Origin: Heterobilharzia americana
Lineage: Eukaryota > Platyhelminthes > Trematoda > Strigeidida > Schistosomatidae
Direction of reading: 5' to 3'
DNA length: 64,000 nt
Assembly (NCBI GenBank): GCA_944470555.2
Contig: OX104130.1
Span: 59,057,491-59,121,490 of the forward strand
Both the position numbers and the translations under genes were made by a program. How positions within the stretch are numbered: position 1 is the first letter of the stretch; every line of letters starts with the position of its first letter. The notes under the pieces were generated by a model. That model saw only the letters and a list, made by a program, of their open reading frames with translations, searched no databases and had not been told where the DNA came from. Below are positions 1 through 13,265 of this stretch, piece after piece.

Positions 1-1349
1 CCCCAAACAAAACAGTCGACAAATCAGAAAGAAGAACCCTCAGTTTACTGCAAACGTATAGAAGAAGCTAACCAATAAAGTGGTATTACTCTTTACTGAG
101 AAAACGAGAGATAAATAGTCAACCAGTATGGTTCAGCATGCATGCACATAGTCACCAGCTCACCAAGTAAGTTAAACTCAAGCCAGACGGCATTCGATAA
201 ATATGTAAATGTAAGCACATCAGTTACTTGATTTTCCTGTATAGATCTTTAATGACAAGGATGTCTGGCATGCCATTGAAGCGTTCATTAACTAATACTC
301 CATTTCAAGAAAACAGCTAAATCTAAACATCCACACTAGGAGCCACGAATATCCTCCACAATTTTTAAATTAGAATAAGAATGACTAACAGGTCAAGAAA
401 TAAAATGTGTTTGTACTTTTTATTCCGAATTCAATTGACCATACTGAAAACTCACTACATAATTAAGGTTTAATAACCAACATTTGTTGAAAGAAATTTA
501 TTCATGAACTTCAAAGGTCAAGTTTCCTCCTGTTTGGGACTGATTTCATTTAGAATTTAACGACAAATTAAATTATGAAATCCCTCTGTCTCGTTCTTTT
601 CATACACTGCAAAACTTTATTTAGCTACTCAAGGCAAGCATTTTCAGATGATGAGTCCCAGTTAGGACGAAAAGCATGTCCTGACTTCCACTGATAGTCA
701 CTATCCGTCATTACTATAAAATACGAAGCTTTGTTCCCATAAGTAGAATTTTCCCATGAAATGTGTCTAACTCTTTGAATAACGTCTAGACAAATTACAG
801 TTATTTAAAACCTTATGTTTTCCTGACAACTTTTGGAACCTTGTTTTTTATAACTTTGAATAACGTTGTCTAGTGAGCATATTATTAGAATGAATTCTAT
901 TTCCACCCCCTCTGTGATGAAGAGAGCGGTTTGGTTAGAAGGTTTCTAAGGCGGTTTTTCTAACAACAAATGAATACCATCCATATATTTGGAAAGAACA
1001 GTTAGTTTTTCACTTTTATAAATAACAGCTTCGTAATGAACAGACAATGAAGAATATCAAGTGATTGATAGTGAATTTAGACAAGTAAAAAGGTTGTTCA
1101 GCAGGGTGCATTATTGTATTCTAAGTTATCAGAACTGACGATTATTGCAGCTTAAGAAAAGGTCAACTAATGAGATACCACTTTAAAGGCATTTGTTTTA
1201 TCCCTATGTTTTGAATTACTTAGCATTTTTAAACATATCCACTTTTTGCTTCCATAATTGTCTGTAATCCTTCTTATAACATTTATTAGGTATTGATTAA
1301 AGACCAATGTTGCTGACAATGGATGATAGTTACAACTGTTATAAAAAGT

Positions 1350-1470
1350 TGGGTCACTCTGGTATTCGAATAACTGGCCTCTGGTTTACCGGTTCGGTGC
1401 TGTGCCAACTCAGGTAGGAGACCCATTTTACTGGTCAGGTCTCAACTTTACTTTAATCCCCAAATGTTTT
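1350..1470 (-). repeat. Decayed tRNA-like repeat (same family as 26.8 kb)
   Basis: Read on the minus strand, this stretch contains an A-box-like segment (CCTGAGTTGGCACAGCA) followed by a weak B-box-like segment ending TTCGAATACC. The sequence between them aligns loosely with the tRNA-like arms of the inverted element at 26.8-27.1 kb, including the flanking ctgaccagtaaaat. It is diverged, and I infer a relic of a tRNA-derived repeat rather than a functional tRNA gene. Confidence 0.4.
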
Positions 1471-4400
1471 ACCTATGTGAGTCCCTGATATGTAATGGTC
1501 CATTCATCGTGGTTACACTAGTGGCCAAGTCTTGTCTTTTCCACTTGACTCAAATCAAGTCAGATTAAAGATAGAGTGTCCAATAATAAAATATATAAGG
1601 AAATCCAAAGCGTAAGTATTTGGCGTTTATTACTTTTTGAGCTTGAGATTTAGTAATTGCTAATTTTAAATCCACTTGAGTTACGTATTGCCTGAGAGTG
1701 AATCAGGGTTTACATCAAAATATTCCTATTAACCAAGGCCTATCGTTTCTGAATAGTCCACTCGGTAGCCCAAAATATCCATTGGTGAGCATTTAAAATA
1801 TCCAATTTTATATGTGGTACCTAAAACAATGTTCTTCTAGATGAATAATTCTCTGATATCAAAAGGCTGAAAAAGATAACGACCATATGAGATGATTTAA
1901 ATGTCATAAATGTATGGGTCGCAAATTGAATTTGGCATGTACGTATGTGATTATCGCAAATGTATTAGTTGTGACTTTTATTGAAAATGGGTGTTTTATT
2001 CGCTCACTCCTATTTAAATAGTTTTGATTCCATTTTGCATGAATCCACTACTACTACAACTTTTCTGAATAATTTTGATCTTTCGAAGTCAGCCCTATGA
2101 CCAGAAATTATGGTACTTGTAACAATTACTTAGGTTTTTTCTAACGTTTTAACGTTTTCAAGGGGATCAGTTGGAAGTCTTTCAACATTAATTTGTTCAA
2201 CACTTGATTTCTGTACAACTTTTAATGTATCGTAGTCATAATTTTATTTTAGTAACGCGGCTATAGACTGTGAATGTCGAAGAATTTTTTTCCTTCACAC
2301 AGATTAAGTTCCTCTGAATTCAGTCGGTTTTATTCAACACTCTGAGGTTGCATTCCTTTTATCACTCTCTTTATCTTATCTGAAATTTTTTCACCTGTAA
2401 TGAATGACTTCCATGGTAGCCTATGATGTGAGAATACTTTCTGGTTTACTTTAATATTACTTTCGATTTTGTTAACGAAGTTTATCAGGCAATTTAGTGC
2501 TTTGTGACCAAGTGATTTCCTCTTTCCAACTGGTATTCAAACGCGATGTACTGTGCTTACCGCTTGCTATACAACTACCCAAAACTACTGGTGTGTTTTA
2601 CAGTCCGAATAATGTGTATTTAGACTTAAAGAGAATTTCTGCACCTTGTATGGTAGATAGGAAGGCATCCGATATCATCTAACTACATTCATTTCATATA
2701 TTCTATTTTAGCCACTCCCTCTCTTTCTACTCTTTTAACTTTTTAATAGACTGGCTGTGATTAGGATTAGCATAAGAAGTTGCTTATGAATCAGCGAAAT
2801 GAATGACATCAGTTTAGAAAGGAAATATGTATACGAAGTATAATTTTTGACAATAAAGATAATTAAATAATACGAGTTAGAAACAAAAGAGTACCTAGAA
2901 AAATGAATGAGTAAACTGCATTAAACAATTCCAGGAATACTAATACTAATGTCGAAAATGTCAACCTATTTTATACAGAGAATTGTAAAAACCAATTAAA
3001 GATAAGTCTATAATCCGTGCATACTTAGAATATAAATGTTTAATGTATTTACAGTGGAATCGTGTAAGAACTGGTTAAATTAAACACGTAGATATATGTA
3101 GATATATTCTGCAGCAGTCCTTTCATCCATTTAGTGAATAAATATCAGTAATCATTGATTATACACTGATGATATACACCGAATGTCTACTCTGATACTA
3201 ACATATCACGATATGAATCTTTCACTTATTATTATTATCATCGTCTTTACTTTTATTAAATGAGAATTAGCTAAATTGCAATTGATATGTTTACTTTTAA
3301 AGAATACTTAACTGTATCATGAGAGTGAATGATTATGCCAGGTGTAGTCGGTTGTTCGATGAACAGTTTTCAGCAAGTGTACAGAAAAGATAGGATTATG
3401 AACTACTGTCTTTCCTTCGTGATTTTTAGCTTAAAACTTGTTGAAATGACGATTAACTGTATTAAAAACTGCTTCTACATGAAAAATGTCGAGTTATGTC
3501 ACTTAACTTGTATTTTTTTTCCGGAACCGATTGATGGTTTACCAATTCATCCAAATCACTTGATGACACTTAAAGGATGAGAACAGATAAGCTCTCGAAT
3601 CCAAATACTCAAGATTCAAAAAGAATGAAAAGTTCTACAGTCATCCGACTGACTTGATTTTCATATTTCAGTAGTTAGCTTTTTGTTATTCAGGTAGTTC
3701 ATTAATGCACCGTTGACCATCTGTCATCATGTAAAGTTTAAATAAAAGTGGTCATTTGAGAAAGTCAAATGGCACAAATCTCTAATAATATTCAGTGAAC
3801 TAAACGCTATTCTTTGCTTGTAAACATATGAAATAGATTGGACAATAGGTTTTTGTTTTTTCCACAGCTAGAAAATCATTTAGAAGGCCTAAACTGGTTC
3901 CGTACAATCGTAAAAATCTCACATTAAACGAGGCAAATAGATAATAATAGTCGAAAAATTAATTCTTTCTGAGAAGGTATTTTATACACTGTAATATGCA
4001 TTAGTATTGCTGTTTTTTTCCATAATTTAAGTATGAAACGGTGTTGGTAAAGTATAATATAGTAACCCCCCTATAGTAGCTGTAGACATTACCTACTGAT
4101 AGGAACGATGACCAAAGCTGTTTTACGTTTTACTTTATCTGATTCTTGTTCTTCATGGGGCGTTAACTAATTCTCCTAACCTGTACAGTGATATAATAAA
4201 GATAGGTGGAAATGAACAGTTGTTTAGACTAATACGTTGAACTGGATTATCCACTTCATAGTCAGGTGAAATAATCTGGGTAGTGAGATTTATTCTTCCT
4301 AATCTGAACGCTTCAGTATCCGGAAAAGCATCAAGAAGTTAATGAGTTGATTCCTTTGTCATTAAACACTTCAAAACAAATGGTCAGTATCCAGAGAATA

Positions 4401-4900
4401 TTTTTTTATTCTCTATACTGTACAGAATATTGTAACTCATTTCAGTCCTCTAATTATAACTAGAATCATCTTCTACAACAAAAAATATGATTTCAAAAAA
4501 TGTACACTGACTAATTTTGGTGATAATCTGACAATACTTTCAGCTACTACCAAAAGAATCAACCAGCTGTTCATGTTAACAGACGTCTGATTGAGTATAG
4601 TTAGCTGCAACGCTACACAACTTAGAAGTAAAATAAAAGTTCAAGTGAAAACAATAGTAAAACATAAATGAACAGTAATTGTAGCAGGAGAAAATGGGTA
4701 TAAAAATGTATAGGTTAAATTCTTAAAGGTAATCATCGGAAAACTGTTACCATACAAATGAAAGTAGTTGGTTATAACATTGAAGTGTTATCCGGTATAC
4801 TTCTACATTTAAAGTCCTATGTTATTTTAATTTCCCTTTCTGTCTTAATATAAGGAACAGAAACAGCTTTCAGTCTCATTCAGATTAGCTGTAAATATCT

Positions 4901-4906
<6 letters not shown>

Positions 4907-4935
<29 letters not shown>
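4907..4935. repeat. AT dinucleotide microsatellite
   Basis: About 14 uninterrupted AT repeats. Similar AT runs recur at 9787-9820, 12312-12367 and 48391-48450. Confidence 0.95.
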
Positions 4936-4938
<3 letters not shown>

Positions 4939-5717
4939 GGTGAGTAATAATGCTAGTTAAATATACCTAGGTAAGGTAGAACGTGGTTGTGGTCAAACTA
5001 ATTCAATTCAGTGAAATAATTCCATAAGATTTCGTTTGATATCAAGATTTAGATGTCAACAAATGTTTGGAACATCACATTTTACATTCCACAGGCATCA
5101 GTCACATGCACCGTTAGTTCTAAAGACAAATAGAAGGATGATTTAAATTATATGAGTTATTTATGTAATTTCACTACTAATATAAATTAAACGTAAAACC
5201 CAAAACAATCTATAAAAACTCTATTTTGTGAGTAAAAATATTGTACATAATAACTGAACCACTTTGTTGAAGCTTGAGAGAAGTTCGGTGATACCATTTA
5301 GCATATTTGGGGGGGGGTGATGTAATCAAGTAGCATGGATGTATGAAAGTAATTGTAGTAATTTTAAGAAAGTCTATATGACGTTGACAATAAGCACCTG
5401 AATAAATTAAAATGTGAAATGGCTTTTGCATACTTTTAAGCCATATGAAGTCATTTATGTTAGTTATTGTTTCTAAGGAACTAACGAGATTTTTTCTTTG
5501 AAGACTTCTTGAAAATGCTTAAATTGTTATTTGTAGGCGTGCACAAAATTTATCTCTTAGTCATCATATAATACACTTTTGTAACACATGGAGAAAAAGA
5601 TTTGTTTGGTTTCAATGAAAGAGAGTATCATACACCTGAAATAATTCAAGAGAATACTCAATGAATGTATTCAATAATGAATCACCTGACCAAGTTAACT
5701 TTAAGGATAATTTAAAA

Positions 5718-5969
5718 CAGCATAGAAAAGTTAATAGTTGCATAATAATTCATAATTTGTTTTCATTGGTCATGGGAGTGCAACCAATTTCATGTTGTCT
5801 AGTCTTGAGTGCAGACCGAATTCTATCGATTATATTTGCAATATGGCAACCAAGGTAGGAAGCTTAGCATTGTGATGTTAGTTGGTTGAAGGCATGAAAT
5901 TGGCTGCACTCCCGTGACCAATGAAAACAAATTATGAATTATTATGCAACTATTAACTTTTCTATGCTG
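5718..5969. mobile_element. Fold-back (MITE-like) element with 77-bp inverted ends
   Basis: The left arm, 5718-5794, starts CAGCATAGAAAAGTTA. Its reverse complement is at 5893-5969 with only two mismatches in 77 positions, so the arms are about 97% identical. A 98-bp centre separates them. There is no convincing coding potential: the 65-codon open frame on the plus strand simply runs across the left arm. I could not find a clear target-site duplication. Known non-autonomous DNA transposons have this architecture, but I do not recognise the family. The high arm identity suggests recent insertion or gene conversion between the arms. Confidence 0.8.
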
Positions 5970-7930
5970 CTGCTGACAAACTTTGTTGACTAGATAAACT
6001 GACTGAAAATATTCAGTTCACAATGAGATATTTAAAAGAGAATGGTTACCCTAAGAGATGTACAAATAAAATTGAAATGAAAGCATCAGAAACAAGTGTA
6101 CTTAATAATCCTAAGAATAAACCTGTGTTCATCCATCTGTCTTTTAAAGGGGATGAACTCATGAACGGCATAAAAAGCACTAAAAGTCACCTTAACAGCT
6201 AAATTAGTTTCTGTATGCAAAACAAAGTGTTCACTAAAACAATCGAAATCCGATAGGTTTATGCCTCATCTCACCTCAAACTGTATCTACCACTTCATAT
6301 TGTACATTTTACAACAAGTACATTGGAAGGATAGAGAGGCGGGTGGAAAATACATTTCATAAACATATTCCAAATAAGTTTAGCTTAAAAGAGCTAAAGT
6401 GTCTCGAAAGTTTCATTACTGAAGGAAACAGGGCATGACGTTCAGATCTTCAAAGCATTTAAAATAATCAACAAAGCAAGAATACTAAGTTACTAAGATT
6501 TGCTGAAGCTATTGCTATCATAAGAATCCAACCGAACTTATGCATCCAAAAAGAAGCAGTTGTTAGCCTTCAGCTTTCATAGTAGATATTGATTTTCATC
6601 CCTTTTTTACATCTAATTTCACAATCAATTTATCTCTACAAGTTTACTATATGATCTAGAATGACTTGATTCATAACCGTATATTTAAATTATTCAGTCA
6701 TCATATGCATTTACACAGTACTTTCTGTTCCATTTCTTGATTAGTCACATGTAGCAAGATGACTATGTAAATATAAGATCAATTCAGTTTTATCATTATT
6801 TCATTGAAAATTCCCTAATCTCCATCAACTCTTTCATGATATCATTAATAGACTATCATCTTCTTGGTAAGTGAATTATGTAGCCTGTACTCAATTGAAA
6901 AGATGGCAATGAAATATAATGAATTTATTGTATTTTGCTAAATGTGTTGTTCTAGATTTGCTCAAATTTCTAAGGGGAACTAATTGCATGAAATTCAAAA
7001 AGCAATTAAGTATATAATCCTAAATTATTTGAGATATCTTTAAATGTGAAACATATCCTAAGGTACGCCAACTAAAAGATGATATAAGATGGTATTAGAA
7101 AGACTGAATCTTTTTGTATCCTTCATTTAGAGTGATGTTTGTCATATATACAAGTCGAAAAGTGAACAGTTTTAGCTGATCTGCAATGTCAAGCATAAAT
7201 ATCGTAAATAAACGAAAAAACTTAATGTGAAGCCAGCCAAATTAATAAATCTATTGTACACAAAAATTCAAAACTTCTTCCTATTTTATTATTGTTTTTA
7301 ATAAACAAAATGAAATGTTGAATTTTGTGCAAAATAATATCTGTTTAAAATATATACACATCTCTATTGTCAAAATGAAACGGCTAGGTGATAAATCTTT
7401 TCATCTCCATTTATGAATTGACGTTTACATAAAAAGTAGGTATCCATATAAATGCATTTACAAAATGTTACTAACAATAGTTTTGCTTCACTTTATATTG
7501 GTTTTATGGTTATATATATGCGTATAACAGATGTTTAAGAAATCAATGAATAACTCACATTAGTGATATCGACAGTTACGTTATTGTCATATGTGATACT
7601 ACGTTTAGATCAAATATTTCCTCGATGATCTTGACAGCGATATTTCCTTCCATTTTGATCATTTGAAACAGTTGTCATGTTTCATTTTCTGCATGAATTT
7701 TTCAAGTGAAATCAAAGAACCTACTTAAACCATGTCATTCGAAGCCTTGAAGTATTTGAAGGCAGATATGCCAAAACAGACACACTCATGGACAAAAACT
7801 AAAAATATTTGTTTTATTCGAATAGTTTTCTTGACATGAATCATTACCGTCATTTGAATATGTGTACAGTGTACTTGACGATTATTGAGAGATGGTATTC
7901 GACAGACTTAGTGTTGGCACTCAATGACGA
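5970..7930. other. AT-rich DNA, nothing recognised
   Basis: No open frame of note, no repeat or RNA motif that I can support. Confidence 0.55.
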
Positions 7931-7933
7931 CTG

Positions 7934-8010
7934 AAGAAGGTGAAATGAAAATATGGATCATGGTAACATTCGAACCAAGTGAGCTACGGGGCCTAGCCCC
8001 TGAACAGATC
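7934..8010 (-). repeat. tRNA-like repeat fragment
   Basis: The segment gaaggtgaaatgaaaatatg and the following cattcgaacc...gtgagctacgggg match the left arm of the element at 26.8 kb, with an internal deletion. In the minus direction it gives a tRNA-like A box and B box in shortened form. A further matching end sequence (catttgactatctaagatag) lies at 8172-8210. Remnant only. Confidence 0.45.
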
Positions 8011-8369
8011 TCAATGTCACCTCATTCACTGAGGTTTTAACCCCGACTACCAAATGAATCCATAATATTTAACTGTTCGTTCATTTTAAGCATACTGACT
8101 ATCTAGATAGATCTTCTAATCCCAGTCAAAAGTGAGTCAAATTTGAGACAGGGAGCATCATATTGATTATACATTTGACTATCTAAGATAGCCATGGTTT
8201 GGCAGATTAAATATTTATTCTTACAACACAGAATGCCACTAACCAGTAAGATGTGAAATTAGTTGATAGGTTTTAATAAAATTAAGCATGACTTCCACCA
8301 AGCATTTACGCAGTTAAACCTAGTTAGCAGTCCCTTAAATGAAACTTACAGTATGTTCTAATCATACCA

Positions 8370-8675
8370 GTAACCTGCATTGGAGTCTTGGACGCTCATT
8401 TTGTCTTGCTTCAGACTTGTCAGCTGGATTTGCCCGCACTCCAGTGAATGGTCTTGTTTCCACTGAGACTGGAACCCAGTACTCATTGCTTCAAACGCCA
8501 AAGCGTTATCCATTAGGCGACTGGAGCATTGGAACCACTTTTTGCAGGACAGGTATCACTTGTTGACTAATACTTGGAGTTCTATGTTGCTACAGACGGT
8601 CGTTTCGCTCGACCTCTGTTGGAAGATGAGCTACTATGCAGATGCGTCGATACTGCCGAATACTCATTAGGTTGC
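8370..8675 (-). mobile_element. Sm-alpha-type hammerhead SINE-like element, decayed
   Basis: On the minus strand the order is: a 5' body beginning near 8675 (gcagtatcgacgcatctgc), an A-box-like segment (RC of 8508-8530, ending ATGGATAACGC), a B-box-like segment (GGGTTCCAGTC), then a hammerhead-like segment at 8386-8429. The layout and sequence agree with the full copy at 45.6 kb. Sm-alpha elements of schistosomes are known to combine a polymerase III promoter with a hammerhead ribozyme. Here the core is damaged: CUGANGA reads CTGACAA and the GAAA box reads AAAA, so self-cleavage is unlikely. Confidence 0.75.
8386..8429 (-). ncRNA. Hammerhead ribozyme relic (Sm-alpha)
   Basis: Minus strand: stem I strand ATCCAG, then CTGACAAG, a 14-nt stem II (gtctgaagcaagac) that still has four outer pairs, then AAAATGAGCGTC. 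Core G8 is A and the first base of GAAA is changed, both expected to abolish cleavage. It shares the U-A fourth stem II pair with the intact copy at 32.5 kb. Confidence 0.6.
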
Positions 8676-8765
8676 AATCTTTCAGTAGTCAAGTCCCAAA
8701 CAGCACAAAGTACGTGTTCTGCATTCCACTGCAAGTCATCGAGATGATTACAACTTCTTGAATAT

Positions 8766-8835
8766 CCGGTAGTATGCAGGCATCCGCATAGAAGCTCATC
8801 TGCCAACAGAAATAAAGCAATTCGACCCTGTATAG
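8766..8835 (+). mobile_element. Inverted 5' fragment of Sm-alpha
   Basis: The segment from ggtagtatgcaggcatccgc through gcaattcgaccc matches the first 65 or so bases of Sm-alpha in plus orientation, whereas the larger copy just to its left is in minus orientation. About 90 bp separate the two. It may be the inverted 5' part of the same insertion or an independent fragment. Confidence 0.6.
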
Positions 8836-9782
8836 AAACGGGAGATTAAAAGCATCCAGCAAAAGCTTAGAGTAAGTTGTCACGTATTAGTTGCAAATTC
8901 TAATACAGAGGAGTGTTGTACATACCCATGGCAACATAATCTGGGTTTCCGATAGATAGTACACACAGCATGTCTTGAAGTAAAACAAAAATAAATGCGA
9001 AACACCCTTACCTGTAAACGTAGTTAGGAAGATACATAATTTTGAATAAAGTCATATTAAAATACCTATTCATGAACAAGATTTGTTTTAAGTCTCTGAT
9101 GTCGTCATTGTGCGACTGCAAAGTTGTGTGACACTTCCTTAAATATGCAGTTTCAGCAATTTTAAGTCAAGGACACCTTTGTCATATAAACCGATGATAA
9201 CATTTAAAGTGACACTAAGAAGAACTTGATAGATGAAACATTATCTTAACAACAAACTGAGAGGTAATATATAGGTCATCCATAGGTTTAGAGTATTTAA
9301 AAGACATAAAACTATGGGTTTAAGCATAGTTCATAACAGGGTTGGAAAGTATATTCCGATCTTGACTGCTATCATAAGAAAAATGAATGTAAAATCTAAT
9401 GAAATTCATTCATATCTAAAGACTAATTTGTTGCCTGAAGATGCTAACAATTCCTTACATATGGTGATAATACATAAAGCTTTATTGGCTAACTATATCT
9501 ATAACTTGGTGAACTATTTTTATATAAGTTTAGTGGGGATCTTTACTCTATAATAAAAGAAAGATAACAAGGTAAGTAGTCAGATTCACTACGAAAGTTT
9601 TCACTAGACAAACTTCAGGTTCAATGTTGTTGTCATTTACAGCACCCTACTGTAACTTTATCATGAATCTTTAAGAAAAGGCTCATTAAGTGATACACAT
9701 TCATGCCTCCAAAAAACGATATATCAATAGTCAAGTAGAGGACACACAGCTACATAAAGAGTACTCATAAGTTTTTACAACG

Positions 9783-9823
<41 letters not shown>

Positions 9824-10980
9824 CTACTCTGGAATTTGAAATAAACAGAAGAGACTGAAAACCTGTTTTGCACCTTTCACGTTTATCACAGAGTGAATGA
9901 AATGCTTAATGGTAAATCTAGACGCCTGTCATCTTCAAACAGAAATTAAAACTTCACCTCAAACTATAATTTTTACAATAACAACATCATTTCAAGATAG
10001 TTGCAGAGAAGACTTTTTCGAAGAATACTTCGTTTTTCTGCTCTGACTCAGACTGGTACGCAATCTCCTAAGCCTAATTCGTCTGTTTCAATGATTGTTC
10101 AATTTTAATATACCGGGTCTATTGCTTTTCGGCAAGCACTACTACTAGACGTGCTATTCAGTAACTTAGAAACTAGTAGCCATGATAGCATTCACTTCCA
10201 TCTTCAATAATTGTTTTCTATACATAATCTAGTATTTTCATCAATGCTGTTTTTGAGACCTTAAGTGCCAAAATAAAGTTTGCATAACTACTTTACTAAT
10301 AACGATATTTCCAAGTATCGAATTCTCAAGCATGGGTTGCCTTATAATGGCGTCTTAAAACAACTCGTTTACTTCAATCTAATCTATTTCCTAATCTCAG
10401 TAAAAAGGTGTTTTTGAAATGAACTTAAACGTTATCTGCTAATCAGCATACTGGAGTACCTAACCTCACATAGGTGTCTCACCTCCTACTGTTCACCTGT
10501 AAGGTCAATTTCAGGACACTGAGTCACTGCTGTTAGATGCATTGTCATACTGCTAAATGGCAAAAGGTATCGGAGGTCAGGTTAGTAGTTTCTTCCCTTT
10601 TAAAACTTATGAAACAGATGTTCTACATGCATGTTATTGTTGTCCCTGAATCTTAATGAGAAAACTTTTATTTCTTTACCGTGTTACCCAAAAGTCATAT
10701 GCTTTGGAATGCTCAGTCGTTTTGGAGGCAGTAGGATTAAATATCTCATAAATTACATTTCTATTCCACAACTGAATTATTTGGTTACTTCTTGATTTAT
10801 TTAAATTCTCCTATGCTCAACACTTTAGCCTTCGGTAACATTTGCCGATTAACATCATTTTCAGAGTTCGCTTTCAACTCACAGTTACTCTGATGGTGAT
10901 GGGTTCTCTAAGCAAAAGGGCTTCATGGTAAAGTTTTCATCGTTATTCCATACAACATCATCGACACAAACTTCACAAAC
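8836..10980. other. No gene recognised
   Basis: AT-rich, no supported coding or RNA feature apart from an AT dinucleotide run at 9787-9820. Confidence 0.55.
9787..9820. repeat. AT dinucleotide microsatellite
   Basis: Seventeen uninterrupted AT units. Confidence 0.95.
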
Positions 10981-10997
10981 AACTGAGCTGTTGGATC

Positions 10998-11395
10998 TTT
11001 GAGTAACGTCCACACGTTCGACTTGGCTGGCCCCAATGGTCATGGTCTGTCACTGGAACTTTAAGAGGCGGTTCCCGAGGTTCCAGTGAGAGATCATGAC
11101 CAATGGGGCCAGCCAAGTCGAACACGTGGACGTTACTCAACATCGTTGTTGCATGGAGGTCGCGGTATATCATGAAATGAAGGAAGTAGGAGGCATGCAC
11201 CACAGGAATCGGACCCAGTGACTCAGTGGTAACTTGCTGACTGCGGGAGCTGAAGGTCGTGGGTTCAGTCCTCGACTGGGATATTGATGCGCGCTGCTGA
11301 AGAGTCCCACACTGAAACGAGACAGCTGTCCAATGTCTCTCCAACTGATGTCAGTCCATGATGAATACCAACCTGAAGTCAATAAATGCCCACAA
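10998..11395 (+). mobile_element. tRNA-like SINE-type element with 5' hairpin
   Basis: Three parts are visible. First, a large hairpin: 11001-11062 is the inverted complement of about 11081-11142 with a few mismatches. Second, a tRNA-like core with A box at 11219-11237 (TGACTCAGTGGTAACTTGC) and B box at 11255-11271 (GGTCGTGGGTTCAGTCC). Third, a 3' body (gctgaagagtcccacactg... to ccatgatgaatacc) shared with the elements at 16.7, 25.1, 30.3 and 30.5 kb. I infer a tRNA-derived repeat transcribed by polymerase III. I do not recognise a published name. Confidence 0.7.
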
Positions 11396-12309
11396 AACCT
11401 CTACGTTGAATAAACAAATTTGTTAGTCAATGATAAGTGCTTTTGAAATACACATGTAGAAGTAACGATAGTGATAGTTTTAAAAAATAACAACAGTGAC
11501 AGTCATGGTGATATTGTTAGCTAAATAAGTTGGAACACAGTTGATAATGATGTTAAGAACCAAAAGACAGCATGGTAATGTGTACACGTCGATAATCATA
11601 GTGGGTCAAACGCTTGTAAAAATGAAAGTTTCGTAATCCCACAGGAAGAAGTAAGTGGATAAACAAAGTTTAAGCAAAAATAGTAACTACTGGAAAGTGG
11701 TGAAGAATAAGGATGTCACGGAAACTTCCAGTGATGAATCCATTTATTAAGTAACCCTGGTCAAGTAAGAGGTAAGGAATTTACTAACCTCATTTGGACA
11801 AGAAGACTATGACTATTAGATTTAATTCTTGCTGTTGACCAGTCAGAATACCAATAGGAAGATTAAGTGGTATGCAGTGGATAATCGACACAGTGAACAC
11901 TATCAACCAGATTAGATAAAACAAAGCTTCCATTTCCCACCCACGAAGGTCTGTGTTAAGCAACACATCTTTTGAGTTGGCAAGTAGCACGCACTGCAAA
12001 GCTTTCTCCACATAAGCAGCTAAACTTGTAACTGCACAAGAAAATGGCAAAACTAGATAACTTATCTTCCACTTGAGCAACAATGACTGGTCGACTGGAA
12101 AGTGATCTGCAGAGTTCTGCAGCTCAGAAAGCCGTCTTAATGGCTTTAAGTAGTCTCTGATATAAAACTTCTCTGAATACATCTCCACTGAACTACAGTT
12201 TGATTAGCAGCGGGGCTTTTCTGTATGGTAAAATAACTGAATCTTTACATCTTCCCGCTTTTCCGTATGCTTTTTTGTGAAGCTGTTATGGTAGCCTATT
12301 TCAGTCAGT

Positions 12310-12310
<1 letters not shown>
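11396..12310. other. No gene recognised
   Basis: Contains a 132-codon open frame on the minus strand (11790-12188) with no motif, repeat or family resemblance that I can name. Codon composition and context do not support a gene. Confidence 0.5.

Positions 12311-12311
<1 letters not shown>

Positions 12312-12367
<56 letters not shown>
12312..12367. repeat. AT dinucleotide microsatellite
   Basis: About 28 AT units. Confidence 0.95.
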
Positions 12368-12370
<3 letters not shown>

Positions 12371-12439
12371 TAAATCTGTATGCATAAAATCATCAAAATT
12401 TTTTTGATCAGTTGGGGGGCTTTTAACTAGGAACACTAT

Positions 12440-13265
12440 GTAACCAATTGATATATGGCTCGGGAAATTTGTAGTGACCTATAGATACGGTTTTTTTGTA
12501 CACAAACCTGCTGAGTAAGGCGTCTTCTCTTCTACTTAGCAAGACACTCATACAGTGAAAGCTGCATCTCATTCAATTTCTCTAACAGTTCGTTTAGAAC
12601 CAAGTAACTATACAAGATAGTTAATGTGTCTTCTAATGGTGCTTTTTCCTATTGAACAAGAAATACATCAGCTTAAATTGGACCGAATCGTGACCCCATA
12701 ACTGTACCATGAATTTTCACCTAATGTGTACTATTGAAGACAAAATGTGCATTCAGTAGGCATATAAAAGCAACTGTTTGAGGATTTGCACTGGAATCTT
12801 GAGACTGATTTGCTTTTCAGATATTTGTTTTCACACAAATTCTATTGTCTCCATTAATTGTACACTAATAAATAATGACGAGACATCAAACGATATCATA
12901 TGTTTCTAGTTTACATTAGTATCAAAGGTGTCTTTCACACTGTTATTTTTATGTTCTTTATGTAAAACATCTGAAATCTTTATAGCCACTTTGATACTCC
13001 ACAGCATAGAGAGATGGGAATGTCCTAAGACTGGACGAGGGGGAACTCCAGGTTTTTATGCTTTAGGCAGACCATAACAACACAGCGTGCTACTCCCCGA
13101 CTGAGTTGTACGTAGCCTCCGAAACTGTCCCACCTTGTTTTACCTACCTGAAGGTATCTGTTATAAGTTTCTCTTCCCTTCCATTCACGTTTGATGAATC
13201 ACTAGGTCACTGAAACTTGGTCTGATCATTAAGAACAACAGTCATTTTGTAGATGCAATCTCCCC
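12440..13265 (-). pseudogene. Penelope-like element reverse transcriptase relic
   Basis: Translation of the minus strand in changing frames recovers a Penelope-type RT in order: TVVLNDQTKFQ near 13240, YGLPKA*KPGVPPRPVL at about 13027-13080 (family pattern YGLPKxHKP), VKIHGTVMGSRFGPI*ADVF at about 12660-12730 (family pattern GxxMGSPLGPxxAD), and VLLSRREDALLSRFVYKK near 12500. At least three stops and several frameshifts break it. Penelope-like elements encode an RT related to telomerase RT. This copy is dead. I saw no GIY-YIG part; an AT microsatellite begins just beyond its 3' side. Confidence 0.8.

Larger units (their letters stand above)
1..5717. other. AT-rich DNA, no gene recognised
   Basis: No open frame longer than about 85 codons and no recognisable protein match in either strand. 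The only structures I can support are the decayed tRNA-like repeat near 1350-1470 and the AT dinucleotide run at 4907-4935, both listed separately. It is probably intronic or intergenic. Confidence 0.6.

Noticed and set aside
11790..12188. 132-codon minus-strand open frame with a hydrophobic middle
   Set aside because: No family resemblance, no splice or regulatory context, and surrounded by repeats. I could not support it as a gene.
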